Below are positions 34,734 to 40,104 of a stretch of 40,104 nucleotides of DNA, one piece after another. Position 1 is the first letter of the stretch. Each line of letters starts with the position of its first letter. The stretch is from an uncultured Phocaeicola sp. Lineage in GTDB: Bacteria > Bacteroidota > Bacteroidia > Bacteroidales > Bacteroidaceae. A program made the position numbers and the translations under genes. The stretch covers positions 1-40,104 of the forward strand of contig CARCZS010000026.1 in the NCBI GenBank assembly GCA_948956705.1. The letters are read 5' to 3'. Under the pieces are notes generated by a model. It saw only the letters and a program-made list of their open reading frames with translations. It had not been told where the DNA came from and did no database searches.

Positions 34734-35506
34734 TACAAGTTAAATCATTATATAAGTCATTCGAAGGCAAAGATGTATTGGTAGATATCAATGCCATTTT
34801 TGATAACGGAAAAACCAACCTGATTATCGGTCAGAGCGGTTCGGGAAAAACGGTATTGATGAAATGTATCGTAGGGCTGCTGACACCCGAAAGGGGGGAA
34901 ATCCTCTATGACGGGCGTAACTTCCTAAGCATGAATAAGAAAGAGAAAAAGACATTACGTCGCGAAATGGGAATGATTTTCCAAAGTGCTGCCTTATTCG
35001 ACTCTCTTACGGTATTGGAAAATGTGATGTTTCCACTCGATATGTTCTCTAACGACACTTACCGTGACCGTCTGAGGCGTGCTCAATTCTGCCTTGACCG
35101 CGTCAATCTGATTGAAGCTCAAAATAAGTACCCGGGAGAAATCAGTGGCGGTATGCAGAAGCGTGTTGCCATTGCACGTGCCATCGCACTGAATCCGCAA
35201 TATCTATTCTGTGATGAACCAAACTCCGGCTTGGATCCTAAAACATCGTTGGTAATCGACGAACTGATTCATGATATCACTACCGAATATAACATGACTA
35301 CGATTATCAATACTCACGATATGAACTCTGTAATGGGAATCGGCGACAGTATTCTCTACATCTACCAAGGACATAAAGAGTGGGAAGGCACTAAGAATGA
35401 TGTATTCACAGCAACAAATGAACGCCTGAACAACTTTATTTTCGCTTCTGATTTATTGCGCAAAGTAAAAGAAGAAGAGATTAGGGAAATAGAAAAGAAA
35501 AAATAA
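34730..35506 (+). CDS. mlaF: Lipid-asymmetry ABC transporter ATPase MlaF
   Basis: ATPase partner of MlaE, 258 residues. Walker A is GQSGSGKTVLMKCIVG near 36, the signature is ISGGMQKRVAIARAIA near 140, Walker B is YLFCDEPNSGLDPKT, and the switch is INTHDMNSV. The GGMQKR and EPNSGLDP/EPTTGLDP pattern is typical of the MlaF/MCE-associated ATPases. The start overlaps the mlaE stop by 4 bases (ATGA). The next gene (der) is convergent, so no MCE-domain protein (MlaD) is encoded here and it must lie elsewhere. Confidence 0.93.
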   Translation: MIQVKSLYKSFEGKDVLVDINAIFDNGKTNLIIGQSGSGKTVLMKCIVGLLTPERGEILYDGRNFLSMNKKEKKTLRREMGMIFQSAALFDSLTVLENVMFPLDMFSNDTYRDRLRRAQFCLDRVNLIEAQNKYPGEISGGMQKRVAIARAIALNPQYLFCDEPNSGLDPKTSLVIDELIHDITTEYNMTTIINTHDMNSVMGIGDSILYIYQGHKEWEGTKNDVFTATNERLNNFIFASDLLRKVKEEEIREIEKKK

Positions 35507-35611
35507 GGGAATTATCTACCATAGGGGCGGACTATATATTTATGTTCGCCCGAATGACAACAATTCAGTTCGCATTATGTATTCGGATGGAAACATTCCG
35601 TCCATGCAGAA

Positions 35612-35668
35612 ATAAAAACAATGAGGCTGTCTCATTCTCTTATTCTGAAACAACCTCATTTAAATTTT
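35612..35668. terminator. Bidirectional terminator between mlaF and der
   Basis: AATGAGG (35620-35626) pairs with CCTCATT (35654-35660), extended inward by TGT/ACA after one mismatch. A/T-rich flanks give T tails on both strands. Two smaller hairpins precede it (GGGCGGAC/GTTCGCCC at 35525-35551 and an imperfect GGA-GGAA/TTCC-TCC hairpin near 35585-35603). Confidence 0.6.
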
Positions 35669-35680
35669 ATGTTAAATACT

Positions 35681-36994
35681 TTATTTCTGTCTGATATAAA
35701 TATTTATCGGAGTACCGGAAAGTCCCCATTTCTCACGCATCTTATTCTCAAGAAAACGTTTATACGGATCCTTTACATATTGAGGCAAATTAGCGAAGAA
35801 CACAAAAGAAGGAACTTGTGTATTAGGCAACTGTGTACAATATTTAATCTTAATATATTTTCCTTTTGTTGAGGGGGGCGGATATGCCTCAATCAACGGC
35901 AACATTTCTTCATTCAGACGAGCAGTCGGAATACGGGTTGTGCGGGCATGATAAACCTCCTTAGCCATTTCCAGCACTTTAAAAATGCGTTGTTTAGTCA
36001 TTGCAGAAGCAAATATGATAGGGAAGTCCACAAATGGAGCAAAACGCGAACGAATAGCCTCTTCGTATGTCTTCATCACCTTAGCATCTTTATTCTCTAT
36101 CAAATCCCATTTATTCACTACTACTACCAGTCCCTTCTGATTACGCTGGATAAGCGAAAAAATATTCAAATCCTGTCCCTCTATACCACGGGTTGCATCA
36201 ATCATCAAGATACATACATCCGAATTTTCGATGGAGCGGATAGAGCGGATGACGGAATAGTATTCCAAATCTTCCGTCACTTTATTCTTTTTGCGAATAC
36301 CGGCGGTATCCACCAAATAGAAATCAAAACCAAACTTCTCGTAACGAGTATAAATAGAGTCACGCGTAGTACCGGCAATCTCTGTCACAATATTACGGTC
36401 TTCACCGATAAAGGCATTTACGATAGATGATTTTCCTGCATTCGGACGGCCCACCACTGCAAAACGGGGAATATCCTCGTCCAACAGTTCTTCTCCTTCT
36501 TTACTGAACTTGCTTACAATCAAGTCCATTAAATCTCCTGTGCCGAATCCACTCAAGGCAGAAATACAATACGGGTCATCAAGTCCCAACGTATAAAATT
36601 CGGCTGCATTATATTGCAAGTCATTGTTGTCAGTCTTATTTGCTACCATGATAACCGGCTTCTTTGTGCGACGCAAGATGGCAGCCACCTCCATATCAAG
36701 GTCTGTCACTCCATTTACCACATCTACAACAAATAAAATCACATCCGCTTCATCAACGGCCAACAATACCTGTTTGCGGATTTCCTCTTCAAAAACATCA
36801 TCCGAGTTTACTACCCATCCGCCGGTATCAACGACAGAGAACTCACGTCCCAACCATTCCGACTTACCATATTGGCGGTCGCGGGTTGTTCCTGCCTGCT
36901 CATTTACAATAGCCTGACGAGTCTTGGTCAGACGATTAAAAAGTGTAGACTTTCCCACATTGGGACGTCCTACGATTGCTACTAAATTTCCCAT
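35681..36994 (-). CDS. der: Ribosome assembly GTPase Der
   Basis: Double-domain GTPase needed for 50S ribosome assembly, 437 residues. The first G domain has [14 protein letters not shown] (8-21 approx.), DTGGW and NKTD. The second has [13 protein letters not shown] near 180, DTAGIRKK and NKWD, followed by a KH-like C-terminal domain ending NIYIRQK. An acidic linker lies between the domains. It follows era by 33 bases and so is probably in the same transcript. Confidence 0.97.
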   Translation of the reverse strand: MGNLVAIVGRPNVGKSTLFNRLTKTRQAIVNEQAGTTRDRQYGKSEWLGREFSVVDTGGWVVNSDDVFEEEIRKQVLLAVDEADVILFVVDVVNGVTDLDMEVAAILRRTKKPVIMVANKTDNNDLQYNAAEFYTLGLDDPYCISALSGFGTGDLMDLIVSKFSKEGEELLDEDIPRFAVVGRPNAGKSSIVNAFIGEDRNIVTEIAGTTRDSIYTRYEKFGFDFYLVDTAGIRKKNKVTEDLEYYSVIRSIRSIENSDVCILMIDATRGIEGQDLNIFSLIQRNQKGLVVVVNKWDLIENKDAKVMKTYEEAIRSRFAPFVDFPIIFASAMTKQRIFKVLEMAKEVYHARTTRIPTARLNEEMLPLIEAYPPPSTKGKYIKIKYCTQLPNTQVPSFVFFANLPQYVKDPYKRFLENKMREKWGLSGTPINIYIRQK

Positions 36995-37027
36995 GTTCTT
37001 TCTTGTTTACGGCTATCACAGTCGATT

Positions 37028-37909
37028 TTAATCCAATTGATACCCAAAGTTTTTCAATTCTTTGTCAGAGCTTCTCCAGTCCTTATCCACTTTCACAAAA
37101 GTTTCAAGATAAACAGACTTCTGGAAGAAATGCTCTAAAGTCTTACGTGCTTCTGTTGCCACTTTCTTCAATGCTTTGCCCTGTTTACCGATGATAATAC
37201 CTTTCTGTGAATCACGCTCCACATAAATCACCGCACTGATATGAATGCTCTTTGCATCTTCTTTAAATTGTTCTACAACTACTTCTACCGAGTAAGGAAT
37301 CTCCTTGTCATAATACAGCAAAATCTTTTCACGGATAATCTCCGTCACAAAGAAACGAGCCGGCTTATCAGTCCATTGGTCTTTACCAAAATAAGGAGGT
37401 GAATCGGGCAGCAATTCCTTGATGCGCTTCATCACTACATCTATATTAAACTTCGAAGTAGCCGAAATAGGAATAATTTCAGCTTGCGGAATCAGTTCAT
37501 GCCATTCTTCCACCAGCTTTACCAAATCTTCCTGATTAGTCAAATCTATTTTATTAATCAGCAATAAGATAGGAACTTGCAGTTTACGAACCTTTTCGAT
37601 AAACTCCAGATTCTTGTCGGGCTTCTCTATCACATCAGTCACATACAGTAACACATCAGCATCTGCCAGCGCCGACTCCGAAAAATTAAGCATACTTTCC
37701 TGCAACTTATAATTCGGCTTCAATACTCCCGGGGTATCCGAAAATACAATCTGCATATCATCAGTATTCAAAATACCCATGATACGATGACGCGTCGTCT
37801 GTGCCTTGAACGTAGCGATTGAGATGCGTTCGCCTACCAGCAAATTCATCAATGTAGACTTACCCACATTAGGATTTCCTACTATATTTACAAACCCTGC
37901 CTTATGCAT
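37028..37909 (-). CDS. era: Ribosome biogenesis GTPase Era
   Basis: GTPase with an RNA-binding KH domain that acts in 16S rRNA maturation, 293 residues. The G domain has [14 protein letters not shown] (11-24), the QTTRHRIMGI effector loop, DTPG, and NKID near 120. The KH domain follows from about 200, with ERDSQKGIIIGKQGKALKKV (GxxG loop IIGKQGKAL). The ATG gives MHKAGFVNIVGNPNVGKST. It lies after a fabH terminator and directly before der. Confidence 0.97.
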   Translation of the reverse strand: MHKAGFVNIVGNPNVGKSTLMNLLVGERISIATFKAQTTRHRIMGILNTDDMQIVFSDTPGVLKPNYKLQESMLNFSESALADADVLLYVTDVIEKPDKNLEFIEKVRKLQVPILLLINKIDLTNQEDLVKLVEEWHELIPQAEIIPISATSKFNIDVVMKRIKELLPDSPPYFGKDQWTDKPARFFVTEIIREKILLYYDKEIPYSVEVVVEQFKEDAKSIHISAVIYVERDSQKGIIIGKQGKALKKVATEARKTLEHFFQKSVYLETFVKVDKDWRSSDKELKNFGYQLD

Positions 37910-37935
37910 AATTTTTTATAATTTATTGGTTACAG

Positions 37936-37966
37936 ACAAAAAAACGCATCTGAGTATGGATGCGTT
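37936..37966 (-). terminator. Terminator between fabH and era
   Basis: AACGCATC (37943-37950) pairs perfectly with GATGCGTT (37959-37966), and on the minus strand the stem is followed by a T run. It should end most DUF177-rpmF-fabH transcripts before era. Confidence 0.8.
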
Positions 37967-37992
37967 CATTTGTATTTGTAGTTTAATGATTA

Positions 37993-39000
37993 TTATCTCT
38001 TACTACCATCGTAACCCCATTTCACATAAACGGCTCCATAGGTGAAACCTGCGCCGAATGCTGTAAATATCAGGTTATCTCCTTTCTTCAGCTGCTTTTC
38101 ATAATCCCAAAGGCACAACGGAAGCGTTGCCCCACTGGTATTTCCATAACGCTGAATATTTATCATCACCTTATCCAAGGGCACTTCCAAGCGAGATGCA
38201 ACAGCATCAATGATGCGCAAGTTCGCCTGATGAGGAATTACCCAGTCGATATTATCTTTATTCAAACCATTGTTTGCAGCAATAGTCGCAGTAATATCCG
38301 ACATATTTGAAACAGCATATTTAAAAACAGTTCTACCCTCCTGATAGAGATAATGCATTTTATGATCTACCGTGAAATAAGAAGGAGGACATACAGACCC
38401 ACCTGCTTTCATGTGAAGGAAAGGAAGACCTTTACCATCCGTACGCAGAATAGAATCCATTATTCCGTAATCTTCTGTAGTAGCTTCTACCATACATGCT
38501 GCAGCGCCATCACCAAAGATAGGGCAAGTAGCACGGTCTTGGTAGTTTACCATAGACGACATCTTATCAGCACCAACAATAATAATCTTTTTATGTCTAC
38601 CAGATGCGATGAGTGAAGCAGCTGTTTCCATTAAGTACAAAAATCCACAACACGCAGCCTGTAAGTCGAATGCAAATGCATTCTTCAATCCCAACTTATC
38701 GCACAGAATAGAAGCGGTTGAAGGGAAATGATAGTCAGGAGTAGTTGTTGCTACGATTACCGCATCAATGTCGTCAGGATTTGAACCGGTTTTCTGCATC
38801 AGTTGCTTGGCTGCCTTACGCGCCATATACGATGTTCCCAATCCCTCCTCATTAAGGATACGTCTCTCTTTAACTCCAATTCGAGTCATAATCCATTCAT
38901 CGTTGGTATCTACCATTCTTGAGATTTCTTCATTCGTCAAGACATAATCAGGTACATAACCACCGACTCCTGTTATTACTGCATTAATTTTTTCCATCAT
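37993..39000 (-). CDS. fabH: Beta-ketoacyl-ACP synthase III
   Basis: Starts fatty-acid synthesis by condensing an acyl-CoA with malonyl-ACP, 335 residues. The catalytic triad is present: Cys in [10 protein letters not shown] near 117, His in IPHQANLRI near 257, and Asn in the [14 protein letters not shown] region near 287. The N-terminal [13 protein letters not shown] and [13 protein letters not shown] are typical. The start codon is the first of two ATGs. It lies 99 bases after rpmF across a hairpin. plsX, often found between rpmF and fabH in other bacteria, is absent here. Confidence 0.96.
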   Translation of the reverse strand: MMEKINAVITGVGGYVPDYVLTNEEISRMVDTNDEWIMTRIGVKERRILNEEGLGTSYMARKAAKQLMQKTGSNPDDIDAVIVATTTPDYHFPSTASILCDKLGLKNAFAFDLQAACCGFLYLMETAASLIASGRHKKIIIVGADKMSSMVNYQDRATCPIFGDGAAACMVEATTEDYGIMDSILRTDGKGLPFLHMKAGGSVCPPSYFTVDHKMHYLYQEGRTVFKYAVSNMSDITATIAANNGLNKDNIDWVIPHQANLRIIDAVASRLEVPLDKVMINIQRYGNTSGATLPLCLWDYEKQLKKGDNLIFTAFGAGFTYGAVYVKWGYDGSKR

Positions 39001-39028
39001 TCCAAATTATTAGTTTGTACCCTTTATA

Positions 39029-39060
39029 AAAACAGCCGACAGAGCCGAAGCTCGCCGGCT
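39029..39060 (-). terminator. Hairpin between rpmF and fabH
   Basis: AGCCG (39034-39038) pairs with CGGCT (39056-39060), and an inner GAGC/GCTC stem (39042-39045, 39050-39053) is capped by a CGAA tetraloop. On the minus strand, TTTTTAT follows. It could be a partial terminator or an attenuator that lowers fabH expression relative to rpmF. Confidence 0.55.
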
Positions 39061-39099
39061 TTATTTTATAAAACGTACAAACGTGTTTAAAGCTACTGA

Positions 39100-39285
39100 T
39101 TAAACAGCAGCTTCTTTTTCGATTGCTAACTTACCTCTATAATAACCGCAAGCTCCACATACAGTGTGGTAAACATGCCATTCGCCGCAGTTAGGGCAGA
39201 TAGCTAAAGTAGGAGCAACTGCTTTGTCATGAGTTCTTCTCTTTGCAGTTCTCGTTTTTGATTGTCTTCTTTTAGGATGTGCCAT
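39100..39285 (-). CDS. rpmF: 50S ribosomal protein L32
   Basis: 61-residue large-subunit ribosomal protein. The N-terminus MAHPKRRQSKTRTAKRRTHD (conserved basic start) is followed by a zinc-ribbon with CPNC (34-37 approx.) and CGAC. All four cysteines are kept, so this is the zinc-binding (C+) form. It starts 11 bases after the DUF177 gene, in the usual DUF177-rpmF pairing. Confidence 0.97.
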   Translation of the reverse strand: MAHPKRRQSKTRTAKRRTHDKAVAPTLAICPNCGEWHVYHTVCGACGYYRGKLAIEKEAAV

Positions 39286-39296
39286 TTTTCTAAACT

Positions 39297-39875
39297 TTAA
39301 TTATTATCTAATATTTTCTTTAATTCATTCCATCTCGGATCTATTTCCTGAGGCTCTTCATTGCCTATTTCTTCACCTTCGGGTAATTCAACTGCAATAT
39401 CATCATCTTCCTCATCATCACCTGAAGTACGCAAATGTTTGCTCAGCTTGCCTACCATGCCTTTATTACATTTACCCGGAGCATGCACATGTTTCATAGG
39501 TATATTCAATGCTATGAACTCATACAAGAACCATGCAATGTTAATGTAACCGTCTTCCTCAGGAACCACGACAATATCACCTTCTTCGGCAAATGAGGGC
39601 CCCAATTTGACTTTCAGCTTATCTGATGTCGAAATAGGTAATTCCATTTCATCCAGACAACGGTCACATGGTACAATGACAATACCTTCAGTCTGGAACT
39701 CTAACAAAAAAACGCCAGATGTCTTTTTCACATTCAGCTCCACTGTCAGCTTTCCTTTTTGCACTTCTGGTCCATCCAGATCTACAAAGAATTGATTATC
39801 CAGCGTAAACTCATACTTAGCAGAGTCCGCCTTCATATTCTTCAATTCTATCTTATATTTATCAAACTTTCCCAA
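39297..39875 (-). CDS. DUF177 (YceD) family protein, 23S rRNA accumulation
   Basis: YceD/DUF177 protein, found next to rpmF across bacteria and linked in E. coli and plants to 23S rRNA accumulation. About 192 residues. Conserved parts are VPCDRCLDEMELPI near 70 and HVHAPGKCNKGM near 140, with paired cysteines. An acidic C-terminal stretch (GDDEEDDDIAVELPEGEE) follows. No ATG is available: the listed start is TTG at 39875 (MGKFDKYKIELKN), matching related proteins that begin MGKFD/MGRFD. The longer TTG at 39902 overlaps the -7 box and would be untranscribed. It heads the rpmF-fabH unit. Confidence 0.85.
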   Translation of the reverse strand: MGKFDKYKIELKNMKADSAKYEFTLDNQFFVDLDGPEVQKGKLTVELNVKKTSGVFLLEFQTEGIVIVPCDRCLDEMELPISTSDKLKVKLGPSFAEEGDIVVVPEEDGYINIAWFLYEFIALNIPMKHVHAPGKCNKGMVGKLSKHLRTSGDDEEDDDIAVELPEGEEIGNEEPQEIDPRWNELKKILDNN

Positions 39876-39899
39876 AGCAATACTATATAAATCGGGCGA

Positions 39900-39907
39900 C
39901 AAAGATA
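39900..39907 (-). promoter_or_regulatory. -7 box for the DUF177-rpmF-fabH unit
   Basis: TATCTTTG on the minus strand, an exact TAnnTTTG match 25-32 bases before the TTG at 39875. It sits about 120 bases after the 5S terminator. Confidence 0.6.
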
Positions 39908-39993
39908 CAAATAATATTCCATTATCATACCATAATCGGCAGATATTTTTGAATTTAACTCCTTTTTCGGCCGTTTTATCTATTACAAAAGCC

Positions 39994-40020
39994 TCTCCTC
40001 CTACTAAAAAAAGGAGGAGA
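39994..40020 (-). terminator. Second hairpin after the 5S gene
   Basis: TCTCCTCCT (39994-40002) pairs perfectly with AGGAGGAGA (40012-40020) across a 9-base A-rich loop. It follows the main rrn terminator on the minus strand but has only a short T tract (CTTTT), so it may be a back-up terminator. Confidence 0.5.
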
Positions 40021-40057
40021 AAAATAAAAAAGCCTCCAGTTCATAAAACCGGAGGCT
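40020..40057 (-). terminator. rRNA operon terminator
   Basis: AGCCTCC (40031-40037) pairs with GGAGGCT (40051-40057), continued by AGTT/AACC-type pairs inside. On the minus strand it is followed by TTTTTTATTTT. It lies 10 bases after the 5S end. Confidence 0.85.
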
Positions 40058-40067
40058 TTCATTAAAA

Positions 40068-40104
40068 CGGCAGCTACCTACTCTCCCACTGTTACGCAGT
40101 ACCA
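40068..40104 (-). rRNA. rrf: 5S rRNA, 3' end (partial)
   Basis: The last 37 bases of the window, read on the minus strand, match the 3' portion of bacterial 5S rRNA: loop D/E and the terminal helix with GGGAGAGTAGGTAGCTGCC (compare GCGAGAGTAGGGAACTGCC in E. coli). The 5' part lies outside the window. It marks the end of an rRNA operon transcribed toward the DUF177 gene. Confidence 0.9.

Overview
The window is a chromosomal segment of a Bacteroidaceae genome (Bacteroides/Phocaeicola group). The evidence is the gene content: an NVEALA peptide with a 6-bladed beta-propeller lipoprotein, an OstA_2-type protein, a small RRM protein, and a DUF177-rpmF-fabH-era-der cluster. Many genes also carry the Bacteroides -7 promoter box TAnnTTTG, and Shine-Dalgarno sites are scarce. 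A genus or species call cannot be proved from this sequence alone. No phage, conjugative element or CRISPR array is visible.

Layout. 1-2.1 kb: trpS (minus) and a divergent DUF4595 lipoprotein. 2.1-5.6 kb: carB (plus), behind a leader with a strong terminator-like hairpin and no carA next to it. 5.6-7.6 kb: a small accessory patch with a beta-propeller lipoprotein, an NVEALA-type exported peptide and a decayed AAA-ATPase-like gene start. 7.6-9.8 kb: a NatAB-type ABC exporter. 10-13 kb: a GH20 hexosaminidase with a TlpA-like thioredoxin, then divergent yaaA. 13-14.3 kb: an OmpA-family protein.

14.3-23.4 kb is one tightly packed minus-strand run read guaB, three periplasmic folding factors (parvulin, lipoprotein, SurA-like), OstA-like, a 98-aa membrane protein, mutL. 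It looks like an envelope-biogenesis operon bracketed by guaB and mutL. 23.4-24.2 kb is a non-coding island with a 460-bp element. The element has 70-bp inverted arms (58/70 identical, no gaps) and a nested palindrome made of three 22-bp units. 24.2-26.3 kb: a BlaI/M56-protease regulatory pair. 26.4-32.2 kb: recQ, clpX, clpP and tig (protein quality control). 32.2-33.0 kb: an RRM protein with a long structured leader, then a second array of 22-bp units that runs into the lptB stop codon.

33.0-35.5 kb: lptB head-to-head with mlaE-mlaF, so two lipid-trafficking systems share one intergenic region. 35.7-39.9 kb: DUF177 (TTG start), rpmF, fabH, era, der, subdivided by hairpins. 40.0 kb: the 3' end of a 5S rRNA and its terminator, so an rRNA operon lies just beyond the window and is read in the same direction.

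Most of the window is conserved core genome. The parts that deserve attention are the repeats at 23.56-24.17 kb and 32.93-33.04 kb, the carB leader, the NVEALA/propeller pair, the unusual MutL C-terminus, and the leader of the RRM gene.
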